Origin: a virus
Direction: 5' to 3' (one strand)
Length of the DNA: 64,000 bases
Virus record (IMG/VR): IMGVR_UViG_3300045974_000283
Span: 62,001 to 126,000 of that record
The first letter of the stretch is position 1; each line of letters starts with the position of its first letter. Position numbers and translations under genes: made by a program. Of the stretch, positions 17,890-26,173 are shown piece by piece. The notes beneath the pieces are model-generated. The model ran no database searches. It was given only the letters and a program-made list of their open reading frames with translations, and was not told where the DNA came from.

Positions 17890-20091
17890 TCAGCGCTTGG
17901 ACGCAATAGGACCTTGGAATCCTCGGAATCGTCCGGGCAGCAAAGTGCGCCCAGAGACGAGAATCGTGGCCTTCGCCGACTTGGCCTCGCGGTCGATGTA
18001 CGGATACTTGTCGAAGCGCTCCAAGACCTTGGGGTCACCGAATCGTGTGGCACCAACGAGCACAGAACGGAAGATGTCGTCCGTAGAGCCTGAGCCCTTG
18101 GTCAAGATGCCCTGAAACTCCTGGACTGTGCGAAACTGCCGATACAGGTGAGCGACCGGGTATGGCTTCAGTTCTTCCTTATAGTCGATGACGGTTTCGG
18201 CTTTGTCGAACTCTATCTCGTTGGTGGGGAACCAGATCTGCTTCGCGTTGACAAGCTGGATGAAGGCATCGCAATCCCGGCGAGTCGTAGTATGTTGATA
18301 TGCCTTGAGCTTTCCTCCGGAATCGACTTCAGCCTTGCGAAGAATAAAAACTGAGTTCCAACGGTCAGCGAAAAGCTCGCGAACGTTCCAACTAAGGATG
18401 ATCGGCTTGATGGCGTTTTCATAGAGGTAGTCATAGTCGACGATGGTGCCGTGTGAAGGGATCACCTCCATTATCCCGGTGACCTTGATGTGGCCGACCT
18501 TCTCTGGGATGCCGTCGCGCTCCGTAAGACGGTGCATAAGCGTCAGCGTGAACGAGTTGTTCGTCAGGCCAGCGTCGATGCTGAGCACGGCAGGCGGAAG
18601 TTTTGCTGGCTCACGCTGTGCGACGTACCGAGCCTTCGTGTGCTCCGCAGTGATCTCGTAGATCGTTGCGAAGTCATTCGTCCCTGTGAACAGTTCGCGC
18701 ACCTGAGCGCCGAAGACAGCCGACGCGAGCTTTGGTGGATTGGCACCGAAGTCACGCTCGGCTCGGCGAGGGTTGCGGTTGTAAGCACCCTTGATCACCG
18801 GATGGTCACGAGGGAACAGGGGCGTGATGTCCCAAGTGGGAGCACGGACACCGAACATCGAGTCCGATGTAGCGCATTCGCCGTAGAGCCGCATCACCTT
18901 GTCCTGCCACGACAAAGGCGAGGACACGCTCAAGTTCAGGGCCATCGGGTAGGTGAAGACGCCACGCGAGTACTGATGGAGTACTTCACCGCGCACCGTG
19001 GCAAGAGAGGTCGAAAGGACTTGGTGGACTTCGTCGGCGTTCGCGCGTTCCCGCTGACTTTCGTTGTCCTCGCCCTCGGTCAAGGGGTTGAAGGGAAAGT
19101 GTCCAAGCTCGTCGGTTGCTGCGAATACCCGCGTTGGACCGCGAAGGTTTCGCATGGAAGGACCGGCCGGGAAGGCGTCGATACCCTTGGTGAAGATGCG
19201 GAAGTAGGTTCCGGTGGGAGCGAACTGATACAACTCCTTGCCCTGCTGATGGCCGATCTGATCCATCAGAGCGAACCACTCCTTGAACCACGTCGAGTCG
19301 ACGATGGTGTCACGAGTAGGCATCCAGAGGAGCTTGTAGGCGTTGGTCACCGTCAGCGCCACGAACGTAGCCGTGAGCTGAGTGGACAGTTGAATGCCTC
19401 GTGCCACACGGCTGAGGCGCGGCGACATCAGCATCCGGTGGAAGACGTAGGTGGCGATCATGGCCGTCGTGGTGGACTTGCCAGCTCGCTGACCAAGGAC
19501 GAGGACAGCCTCGTCGTAGAGCTTCATTTGCTTGGCCTGGATGCAATCCCACTTGGTGGCACCACACTTGTGACAGATGCCGTGCTTGAAGAGGGTCAGG
19601 GCGTTCGCTAGGTCAGCCGGGTCCAAGTCCAGCGGGACATTATACATATCGAAGGCGCGGGTCTTCGTGCATCGCGGGCAGATCTCACCTAGAAGTATGA
19701 GGGATATCCACAGTTGCCGGGCGAACGGCCTCTTGATATCTTTCCCGATGATGTTCGCTACGAAGTCCCAGTAGTTCTCAGCGAATGGCAGGTGCGAGTC
19801 GTCGATGGAGATGTCCCGGACCATGTTGATCTTCGGGTCATACGCCTTCTGCATGGCGTCCCAGATGAAACCCTCCTCAATCGCCGGTACGTCAGGGGAT
19901 GACTTGGTAGTCGATTCCTGTTCGCCGCCGGGAACGAGGAGCGCGTGAGGGAAGTCCATTATCGACGTTACTTCGCCCTTCAGGGGCTGGAAGCGGTCGC
20001 ACCCGTACTTTGGGGTTGTTTTGAGCGGGTCGTTGCAGCTTAGAAATCGACTGCATCTCACGCATGATCGTTTGGAGATCATTACTGCCAT
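17890..20091 (-). CDS. terL: Terminase large subunit (packaging ATPase/nuclease)
   Basis: This 733-residue protein is the motor that pumps DNA into the prohead and cuts concatemers. The ATPase Walker A is GQRAGKST (residues 200-207), and the Walker B acidic pair lies in FAATDELGHF (D327, E328). The C-terminal RNase H-like nuclease begins at VLSIDAGLT (D506), with a second acidic site in ELFADRWNS. Two features are unusual. Four cysteines lie at the extreme N-terminus (C10, C13, C19, C31), and a second four-cysteine cluster (CPRC 138-141, CHKC 173-176) sits before the ATPase core. The N-terminus overlaps the upstream gene by 200 bp in another frame; the cysteine cluster argues that this start is real. 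Confidence 0.9.
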   Translation of the reverse strand: MAVMISKRSCVRCSRFLSCNDPLKTTPKYGCDRFQPLKGEVTSIMDFPHALLVPGGEQESTTKSSPDVPAIEEGFIWDAMQKAYDPKINMVRDISIDDSHLPFAENYWDFVANIIGKDIKRPFARQLWISLILLGEICPRCTKTRAFDMYNVPLDLDPADLANALTLFKHGICHKCGATKWDCIQAKQMKLYDEAVLVLGQRAGKSTTTAMIATYVFHRMLMSPRLSRVARGIQLSTQLTATFVALTVTNAYKLLWMPTRDTIVDSTWFKEWFALMDQIGHQQGKELYQFAPTGTYFRIFTKGIDAFPAGPSMRNLRGPTRVFAATDELGHFPFNPLTEGEDNESQRERANADEVHQVLSTSLATVRGEVLHQYSRGVFTYPMALNLSVSSPLSWQDKVMRLYGECATSDSMFGVRAPTWDITPLFPRDHPVIKGAYNRNPRRAERDFGANPPKLASAVFGAQVRELFTGTNDFATIYEITAEHTKARYVAQREPAKLPPAVLSIDAGLTNNSFTLTLMHRLTERDGIPEKVGHIKVTGIMEVIPSHGTIVDYDYLYENAIKPIILSWNVRELFADRWNSVFILRKAEVDSGGKLKAYQHTTTRRDCDAFIQLVNAKQIWFPTNEIEFDKAETVIDYKEELKPYPVAHLYRQFRTVQEFQGILTKGSGSTDDIFRSVLVGATRFGDPKVLERFDKYPYIDREAKSAKATILVSGRTLLPGRFRGFQGPIASKR

Positions 20092-20611
20092 TTTTCGATC
20101 CAGTCTGCAAGGAGAAGTCGACGAGCTTGAACAGAGCCTGTTCGTCAGGAGTCAGGTTGACCAGTCCAGCAATGAAGTTCACGGCGCGTATCCGCAAGGC
20201 CAGAGCAGACAGCCCGCTGAGCAGCGAGGACACGCGGGAAACATCCGGCGGCTCCTCGGTCACTTGCTTGATGACGTCGGCCGCATCGAGAATGCCGTCC
20301 TGCACCGAAGCCAGAAGCGGCAAAGCCTCGGTGAGAACGAATTCTCGTACCGAGGCCATGCGGGGTGACAGAAGCTGAGGCAGTTCTGCCTTGAATTTTG
20401 TTGCGCGATCGATAAGGTACTGATTGGCGGGTATGACCGTCTTCTTCATCGTGGAAGCCGCGATCAGGCTTTCCAGCGTCCGCTTGTTGGCGGCAGTCCA
20501 CCGCTTAGGAAGAGGGTTGACGACAGGTTCCTCAAGGGGGTTGAAGTCTTGAGGAGTGGGGACGGGGCCGTTGGGATGTCCCTTGAGTTTGCGGGGTTTT
20601 CGGGTAGCCAT
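19892..20611 (-). CDS. Unknown protein upstream of terL (possible small terminase subunit)
   Basis: This 239-residue protein begins MATRKPRKLKGHPNGPVPTP. It is mostly helical from about residue 40 to 190, for example VREFVLTEALPLLASVQDGI. The ends are basic and proline-rich; the last ~50 residues (VRVRPLPAPEGRS onward) are Arg/Pro-rich where they overprint the terminase N-terminus. Helical, basic proteins just ahead of terL are often small terminase subunits or head accessories, but I see no clear DNA-binding motif, so this is only a suggestion. The ATG shares one base with the DnaB-like gene's stop (TGATG). Confidence 0.55.
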   Translation of the reverse strand: MATRKPRKLKGHPNGPVPTPQDFNPLEEPVVNPLPKRWTAANKRTLESLIAASTMKKTVIPANQYLIDRATKFKAELPQLLSPRMASVREFVLTEALPLLASVQDGILDAADVIKQVTEEPPDVSRVSSLLSGLSALALRIRAVNFIAGLVNLTPDEQALFKLVDFSLQTGSKNGSNDLQTIMREMQSISKLQRPAQNNPKVRVRPLPAPEGRSNVDNGLPSRAPRSRRRTGIDYQVIP

Positions 20612-21972
20612 CAGGCGACCTCCAGTTCTGGGATGTTTGCGCCGGGAACCTTCTTGACCTTCTTGCCACCGAAGGCAGCTTGAGGAGCTTTTGATTGCGC
20701 GATGGCAGCGGCCTCAGCGGGTTCAAGGTCGCGGACGGTGGACGTAGCTTTGTCGATCTTGAGCGTGAAGCGGAACTGTTGTTGATTCCGGCCCTTGAGC
20801 ATGTCCATATCGACGTAGCCCTTTTCGTGGGACTCTTGCGTGGCAACGAAGCTGAAGGCCAGTGTCGCGTGTTCCTTGACGGTCTGCGAATATCGCAATC
20901 GACCGTCTTCGCCGACCTGTGCTGCAAGAACGACAGCCTTGTTGTGATTACCTGCGTAGACCTTGCCCTGACGGGCGATGCGCCCGAGTTGCTTCCACTG
21001 ATCGTCACCGTCAGCGCCAGCGAGCAGACCGATGTAGTCGATGTAGATGGCATCAGCACCGTAGGAGTGGACAGCTGCAAAGACTTCCTGGATGGTGACA
21101 TCGGACGAGGGCACGTATATGGTCAACCGACCACCGCGCGCCTCGACCATCTTCTGGAAGCGTCGGTATCGCCGGTAGATGAGAGCCTTCTCATCCTCGG
21201 TCAGCTTCTTCAGGTTGATGCGTAGGCTGTCAACGCCTGATGCGTTCGCGAGATAGCGCACCAGAGATTCGTTGCGCGACATCTCAAGCGGGACGATGAC
21301 CACCTTGTATCCAGCGCCCGCTTGCGTCTTGGACAGTTGAGTGACCATGTGAGACTTGCCCGCACCGGACGAGCCACCGATGATGGTCAGGCCACCGCGA
21401 GGCAGACCGCCGTTCCGTTCGTCGAAGATGTTCCACCCCGTAGGTATGAACTGGTCTTGATCCTCGCCGTACAGAATATCCTTGATGATGTCGTCAGCGT
21501 TGCCGTCTTTGCCTAGGTGCGTCAGCTGGTCCCGAAGCGACTTGCTGACCTGCATGGCTGCGATGCGGTCTTGCGACATGGCAAGAATTGACTGAAGGTC
21601 GATCTTGTCCCGCTGGAGCATCGACATGCCATCTGTGCAGAGGCTGTAGAAGATGCGAGTGCTCCGTAGGGTGCCAAGGCGCGACACGAGCTCTGCGAGC
21701 TGAGCCGGGTTGCGTGGAGCGGCGTCAGCTTCGGCCAGCATCTGTCTGGTGTTGACTGGGAGATCACGCGACTCGCATAGGTACTCAAAGGTCGGTGGCC
21801 GTCCTTTGTTCTCCACGAAACTCGTGATCGACGCGTAGGCTTCAAGGCACTCCTCGCCGTGGAAGTGCGACTGATCGAGTTGGCTGAGCAGGGAACCACT
21901 GAGCTTCGGGTTCGTCGAGCACATGCCACGGAGGGCGCGTAGCTGCAAAGGGGTGGAATAGAGTTTTGCCAT
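20611..21972 (-). CDS. DnaB-like replicative DNA helicase
   Basis: This 453-residue protein has the usual two-part layout of hexameric replicative helicases. A helical N-terminal domain spans about residues 1-150, and a RecA-fold ATPase follows. The Walker A is GGSSGAGKS (199-207). The H1a-like PLEMSRNE follows at 228-235, Walker B is AIYIDYIGLL (308-317), and a VLAAQVGEDGRLRYSQTVKE segment contains the H3 region. MLKGRNQQQ near residue 400 resembles the H4 DNA-binding loop. It unwinds duplex DNA at the phage fork. It is preceded by a possible degenerate loader (22483-23196) and followed by packaging genes. Confidence 0.85.
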   Translation of the reverse strand: MAKLYSTPLQLRALRGMCSTNPKLSGSLLSQLDQSHFHGEECLEAYASITSFVENKGRPPTFEYLCESRDLPVNTRQMLAEADAAPRNPAQLAELVSRLGTLRSTRIFYSLCTDGMSMLQRDKIDLQSILAMSQDRIAAMQVSKSLRDQLTHLGKDGNADDIIKDILYGEDQDQFIPTGWNIFDERNGGLPRGGLTIIGGSSGAGKSHMVTQLSKTQAGAGYKVVIVPLEMSRNESLVRYLANASGVDSLRINLKKLTEDEKALIYRRYRRFQKMVEARGGRLTIYVPSSDVTIQEVFAAVHSYGADAIYIDYIGLLAGADGDDQWKQLGRIARQGKVYAGNHNKAVVLAAQVGEDGRLRYSQTVKEHATLAFSFVATQESHEKGYVDMDMLKGRNQQQFRFTLKIDKATSTVRDLEPAEAAAIAQSKAPQAAFGGKKVKKVPGANIPELEVA

Positions 21973-21975
21973 CTG

Positions 21976-22335
21976 TCACTTTGCCGGAATCAATGTCACG
22001 CGACCCTGAGGCGCGTATATCTTCTGCTTGCCGTCGTCGATCAGGTAGAAGTGTCCGAACACGAGGGGCGGCGGTGCGTCGAGCACGACGTCGAAGACGC
22101 TGACGCGCTGCGTGTAGGTTATCTCGAAGCTGCCCTCCTCGTCCTTGATGATCGAGTTGACGTCCGCCATGTGGATGTTCAGGTCATCGTCTTGGCCCCA
22201 ATGATCGTTGAGTTGCGGCGTCACGCATATCGTGCGGGCCTTCTCATCGAAGGTCACTGCCTTGGCCTGAATGACGATCGACTTGTAGACAGTCTGAAAG
22301 GCGCGGGTCTTCTGGGGTTTGGGAAGTTTGCTCAT
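21976..22335 (-). CDS. Unknown 119-residue protein
   Basis: The protein begins MSKLPKPQKTRAFQTVYKSI. It is beta-rich with alternating hydrophobics (SIVIQAKAVTFDEKARTICV) and ends in KQKIYAPQGRVTLIPAK. No motif is recognised. It sits just upstream of the DnaB-like helicase with a 3-bp gap, in the replication cluster, so it may be a helicase partner or an OB-fold-like DNA-binding protein. That is speculative. The start is the first ATG after the small zinc-finger gene. Confidence 0.55.
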   Translation of the reverse strand: MSKLPKPQKTRAFQTVYKSIVIQAKAVTFDEKARTICVTPQLNDHWGQDDDLNIHMADVNSIIKDEEGSFEITYTQRVSVFDVVLDAPPPLVFGHFYLIDDGKQKIYAPQGRVTLIPAK

Positions 22336-22342
22336 GTGAACA

Positions 22343-22480
22343 TTAACCGGGCTGCGATGGTTTGCAACGGTACTCGCGGTGAAAGCCGAAGAGGGCCAGC
22401 GAGAACCACTGACCGCATCCGGGGCATGTACGCTGAGGCATCTGCAACTCAGCGTCTGGGCGCTTTCTGCGGGGCTTCAT
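22343..22480 (-). CDS. 45-residue zinc-finger protein
   Basis: This short gene fits exactly between its neighbours: the upstream stop (TGA at 22485-22483) is 2 bp before its ATG (22480-22478), and its TAA ends at 22343. The product begins MKPRRKRPDAELQMPQRTC. Its finger has the pattern C-x2-C-x11-H-x4-C (CPGCGQWF ... HREYRC). The N-terminus is strongly basic. Tight packing and a clean metal-ligand pattern argue that the gene is real. A DNA- or RNA-binding accessory of the replication operon is inferred. The exact role is unknown. Confidence 0.65.
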   Translation of the reverse strand: MKPRRKRPDAELQMPQRTCPGCGQWFSLALFGFHREYRCKPSQPG

Positions 22481-22482
22481 GT

Positions 22483-23196
22483 TCAGCGCGCCGACAACGC
22501 GGACCGGGAGAAGTAGATCTTCGACGGTTTCATCAAGAGCTTGCCCATACAGAAGGTGATCGGGTCCTCGCCCGAAGCCACGACGACACGCGGAACACCT
22601 TCGTAGGTGTCGAGCAGGTCGCGAACGTGCTCCAGCCGATACGGCGACATCGTCGCGTAGACACCGGTGAGCACGAGCATCGAGGCTGGCGTATCATTCT
22701 CGATCATCGAGGCGGTGATGGCTCGGTTCTTCAAGTGGTGCCACAGGACGCGGGCATTCGGGTTCCGCTTCAGGTGCTGCACCACGAGGTAGACCGCAAA
22801 ATACCGGGATTCGAGGTCGTCAAACTCGCCGGACACGAAGTAGAGCTGAGGGCTGACCGGGTCCTCGATGAAGTTCTTCAGCCCGGCTGTCTGAGAGCCA
22901 TCACTGATGAGCATCTGCTTGAACTGAGGCAGCTTGGCATCGTCACCCGCACGGCCGATCTCGAAAGGCTGAGGGTTGAACTTGAAGGCAGGGTGGCGGC
23001 GAACAGCGCCGGGTATTGCAACCCCACGAGAGTCGATCAGGTTCCAGTCCTTCGTGGTTATCTCGATCTTCAGGGTATCGTCTTCATCATCGTCGACCAC
23101 GATGCGTCGACCGCGACGACCGGCCTTGGGCTCGGCTTCAGCGTTGTCGTCAGCTTCGCGCGTGTGCCGAGTTTCGGTGGCTTCTTCTTGGCTCAT
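22483..23196 (-). CDS. Unknown replication-cluster protein, possible degenerate AAA+ loader
   Basis: This 237-residue protein begins MSQEEATETRHTREADDNAE. The first ~45 residues are charged and low-complexity (RRIVVDDDEDD). From about residue 95 the order of segments resembles a DnaC-type AAA+ fold. A strand with YFVSGEFDDLESR stands where a P-loop would be, MLVLTGVYA where Walker B would be, and GVPRVVVASGEDPI in a sensor-like position. The P-loop lysine is absent, so it cannot be a canonical ATPase. It lies between the SF2 helicase and the DnaB-like helicase, a fitting place for a loader. This assignment is inference. Confidence 0.5.
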   Translation of the reverse strand: MSQEEATETRHTREADDNAEAEPKAGRRGRRIVVDDDEDDTLKIEITTKDWNLIDSRGVAIPGAVRRHPAFKFNPQPFEIGRAGDDAKLPQFKQMLISDGSQTAGLKNFIEDPVSPQLYFVSGEFDDLESRYFAVYLVVQHLKRNPNARVLWHHLKNRAITASMIENDTPASMLVLTGVYATMSPYRLEHVRDLLDTYEGVPRVVVASGEDPITFCMGKLLMKPSKIYFSRSALSAR

Positions 23197-24758
23197 AGTT
23201 CTACTCGTTTTCCTCGAAGGGTTGAATCATCAGTCGGGTCTTTGCCTCCGAGCCATGACATGAACGTGGCTCGGGTCTTGGCGGTCATACGAGGGTTGAA
23301 TTGTTTGAACACGACTTGCCAGTATTCCTTCCGTCGCATGGCGCGCATGACCGTGGACTGGTCAAGGACGTAGACGATCTTGGGCATCGGCTTGCCCTCC
23401 ATCGGCGTCAGGATGCGGGCCGTGCGCTGTTGACAGTTGACGTCGTTGGCGGACGCTGCACACTCGATCAGGCAAGAAGCACGGGGGATGTTCAAGCCCG
23501 TGCTGAGTAGCTTCGTGTTGCCGATCAGAGCCTTGATCTTGCCCGATCTTGTATCCTGTATGGTTTGCTTCCGCAGCTTCTTGTTGATGCCGCCATAGAA
23601 CGGAGCCGCGACGTGAGCTTCCATGCGCTCGTTGATGAGACGCACGAGCGTGAGGGTTGCCTTGGTGCGCAGGAACGGGCAGAGCACTGTGTAGCCTGCT
23701 TCGATCTCCTGCACGATCCGGTCGGCGATCATCGCGGTCCGCTTCTTGTGGTACTCGATGCGATTGACGAAGGAGGTAAAAGTGCTCTGCCCTATCTCCA
23801 TCTCGATGCCCGTCACCAAGACCTCTACTTTCGGTTGGAGCTGAGGGACCTCGGCTGCGTAGAGCACCGGGCCGATGAGGTCCTCGATGATGGCGTAGAG
23901 GCCCTCTTGCTTTCGTGCGGGCGTACCCGTCAGACCGATGGAGTAAGTCGAGTTGAACCGCGATATGACGCGGGACGACTGCAAGGCCGGGAGCAGGTGG
24001 ATCTCGTCGGCAATCACCAGCGGGAACAGATTGCGGATGCGCTCCAGCAGGATGCGGCCGCTTGGGTTCATGAACTTCTGCACCGTGGACAGGCAGATGT
24101 CCGTGTCCCGGAAGTCTTCGAAGTTCTTGCAGATCTTGATCTGATGCGGCTTGGCGTTCGTGCAAGCCTCAGCCGTCTCGGAGCCGATATAGGTCTCAAT
24201 GAACTGCTCAAGCCAGTCGGTCTGCGCAGCCAAGATCAGCGTCTTGCAGCCGAGCTGGATGGTGAGGGCCGTAGCCCAGAGCGTCTTACCCGAACGCGGC
24301 GGAGCCTTGATGACACCGCGCTTCTTGGCAATGGCAATCGGGAGGGCTTCTTGCTGCCAGTCGTACAGGGTGATGCGAGGCAGCATCCGTATGGGACGCG
24401 ACAGCGGATGGTCTTCGACGGCGGGCGTCTTGTAGACCATCTCGGTCTCGCAGCGCAGCGACCGGATGAACTCCCGGAGCTTGAGGGCGTTGCCCTTGGG
24501 CAGCGACAGCATGACGGAACGATTCTTGCCGACCTCGACCAGCTTGGCGAGCTGCCGCTTGCCGTGGAAGGAAGCGCAGTTCTCACAGGTCTCGTTGTGA
24601 CGCTCGTGGCGGTTGTCGCACTTCTTGCACGACGCCTCGTCGTAGAGCATGTGGGAGAACATCTCCCGCGCCAGCGTAATGTCGTCGTCCGAGAGGAACC
24701 GTTCGGGGATAAGATATCCTGCCTCGCGGTAGATCTTGATGACTTTCTGTTCGGCCAT
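23193..24758 (-). CDS. Superfamily 2 DNA helicase with N-terminal zinc cluster
   Basis: This 521-residue protein has helicase motif I APPRSGKT (152-159), motif II DEIH (251-254), motif III GLTGTPAR (about 275-282) and motif VI QQRTARILTP near residue 440. The Q-tip-like YDWQQEAL precedes motif I. The arrangement matches UvsW/XPB-type SF2 translocases, which in T4-like phages remodel branched DNA and R-loops. An N-terminal four-cysteine cluster (CKKC 44-47, CENC 58-61) should bind zinc. ATGA overlap on the downstream side and one-base overlap (TGATG-like) on the upstream side show translational coupling with neighbours. Confidence 0.85.
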   Translation of the reverse strand: MAEQKVIKIYREAGYLIPERFLSDDDITLAREMFSHMLYDEASCKKCDNRHERHNETCENCASFHGKRQLAKLVEVGKNRSVMLSLPKGNALKLREFIRSLRCETEMVYKTPAVEDHPLSRPIRMLPRITLYDWQQEALPIAIAKKRGVIKAPPRSGKTLWATALTIQLGCKTLILAAQTDWLEQFIETYIGSETAEACTNAKPHQIKICKNFEDFRDTDICLSTVQKFMNPSGRILLERIRNLFPLVIADEIHLLPALQSSRVISRFNSTYSIGLTGTPARKQEGLYAIIEDLIGPVLYAAEVPQLQPKVEVLVTGIEMEIGQSTFTSFVNRIEYHKKRTAMIADRIVQEIEAGYTVLCPFLRTKATLTLVRLINERMEAHVAAPFYGGINKKLRKQTIQDTRSGKIKALIGNTKLLSTGLNIPRASCLIECAASANDVNCQQRTARILTPMEGKPMPKIVYVLDQSTVMRAMRRKEYWQVVFKQFNPRMTAKTRATFMSWLGGKDPTDDSTLRGKRVEL

Positions 24759-25300
24759 TAGACCACCTGATTCGGACGGGTGAGCAACTTCTGAAGGACG
24801 TTAACTGAGTTCGTCAGGTTGTATCCGGCCTTGTCGATGTCTTCGATGTAGACATCCAGAATCTCGATGAACTGCTGAAGCTCGCTGGCCGTGCGGGAAG
24901 GCTTCGCCAGGATGGCCTCAACCAGACGGTCGCGGTCGCGCTGCGTACCCGCGAGGTCGTTCAAATCCTCAGCGTACTTGACACTGAGGTAGGATTTGGT
25001 TTCCTTGACGGACTGCACCAGAGGCAGGTGCTCGTTCATTGCAGCGACTCGCAGCTCCACCAAACGCGAGCGAACGCGCAGGTCGTTGGCAATCGCTTCG
25101 TACAGTGGCGTAGGCTGCAAGGCGATGCGGTAGAGATTGCGGGAGGGCCGACCCGCGTGTAGTGCGGCCGCTTCTTGGCCCATGCGCTTGAAGTTGATGG
25201 TGGACTGGATGGTTTCCACCACCCCGAACAACGTGTTGATGACCTCGTCCTCGTTGAGGAGGCGCTTGAACGCCTTCAGGCCCGGTGCGCTCGTTGCCAT
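24758..25300 (-). CDS. Unknown helical protein
   Basis: This 180-residue protein starts MATSAPGLKAFKRLLNEDEV. It is predicted almost entirely helical with heptad-like leucines (ELQQFIEILDVYIEDIDKAG). No known motif was seen. It is tightly coupled to the SF2 helicase gene and to the small gene upstream (stop and start separated by one base). A structural or regulatory partner in replication is plausible, but nothing in the sequence proves it. Confidence 0.55.
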   Translation of the reverse strand: MATSAPGLKAFKRLLNEDEVINTLFGVVETIQSTINFKRMGQEAAALHAGRPSRNLYRIALQPTPLYEAIANDLRVRSRLVELRVAAMNEHLPLVQSVKETKSYLSVKYAEDLNDLAGTQRDRDRLVEAILAKPSRTASELQQFIEILDVYIEDIDKAGYNLTNSVNVLQKLLTRPNQVV

Positions 25301-25301
25301 G

Positions 25302-25649
25302 TCATTTACTCAGGTGGTCGCGGAGTGCCTTCTTCTCGTGCTCACGGCCGAGATCGAACCCGGCCTTCATGGCCTGCTCCAGTGCGAGAGCGATTTCAGA
25401 CGCAGCAGGCTTCCCTGCTTGGGCACTGAAATCGAATCGGGCGACGGTCTGGGCGTCTTCGTTCCGAATGATCAGTTCCGTGACATCGAATTCCTGGCGC
25501 ATCATTCCGATGAGGCGGCGCTCACTGAGCGGGAACGGTGAGTGAAATTTGGTCAGGTCAAGCGGGCCCTCCACTAATGGGTGCTGGGACTTGAGTGCCG
25601 TGGGTGTTGGGTTGCGCTTGGATTCCAAGGGATGATTGTCGGAAGGCAT
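25302..25649 (-). CDS. Unknown 115-residue protein
   Basis: The start is the ATG at 25649 (MPSDNHPLESKRNPTPTALK), preceded on the minus strand by GGAG. A longer open frame upstream overprints the neighbouring gene with His/Pro/Ala-rich sequence and is rejected. The core is ERRLIGMMRQEFDVTELIIR, followed by helices ending HEKKALRDHLSK. No family is recognised. It belongs to the early replication operon by position. Confidence 0.55.
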   Translation of the reverse strand: MPSDNHPLESKRNPTPTALKSQHPLVEGPLDLTKFHSPFPLSERRLIGMMRQEFDVTELIIRNEDAQTVARFDFSAQAGKPAASEIALALEQAMKAGFDLGREHEKKALRDHLSK

Positions 25650-25657
25650 AAGAGCTC

Positions 25658-26173
25658 CTAAATGCAAGTGAGGACGTTGAACATGCGCTCGCCAAGGCGG
25701 GTGACCGCGATGGACGTGAGCATGGACGGGATGTGATGGACGACCAGATGCTGACTGCGGAACATCATCTGCGGTTTCATGTGCGGCACCTGATTGACGA
25801 TGGTATCCGAGCGCAGCCGCTTCAGGTCGAGTTGCGAAGCCCTCAGCTTGTTGACCGAGTAGAGCAGCGTCGGCAGGCACTCGAAGCCACGGATAGGCCG
25901 GAAGACGTACAGCTTCGGCAGCGCGTCGACGACGTCTTGCTTCTTCTTGGCGAGGAACGGCTTCGAGCCTTTCGGCAGCGCTTGGTAGATCTCGAAGTTC
26001 GGGGCGACATCACGCATCGCGCCGTACTCGTGAAGCTCGTACTCGCCGAGGGCCGGGGCCTCGTTCGGAGCGAACAGGACCGCTCGCTGTTCCGAGGGCA
26101 GCTCCGTCTGCACGAAGATGCCCGTAGGCATCTGCGCCAACAGGTTGAAGGGTTTGACGGAAGGGTCAGTCAT
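25658..26173 (-). CDS. Unknown 171-residue protein
   Basis: The protein begins MTDPSVKPFNLLAQMPTGIF. It has mixed alpha/beta sequence with a basic middle (KGSKPFLAKKKQDVVDALPK) and a C-terminal segment rich in Met, His and hydrophobics (QHLVVHHIPSMLTSIAV). No catalytic motif was recognised. Its first 8 bases overlap the end of the sliding-clamp gene, so it is translationally coupled to it; a clamp or replisome accessory is possible. Confidence 0.55.
   Translation of the reverse strand: MTDPSVKPFNLLAQMPTGIFVQTELPSEQRAVLFAPNEAPALGEYELHEYGAMRDVAPNFEIYQALPKGSKPFLAKKKQDVVDALPKLYVFRPIRGFECLPTLLYSVNKLRASQLDLKRLRSDTIVNQVPHMKPQMMFRSQHLVVHHIPSMLTSIAVTRLGERMFNVLTCI

Noticed and set aside
22051-24761. 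Long plus-strand frames opposite the replication genes
   Set aside because: They are antisense to the SF2 helicase and its neighbours and contain no motif.
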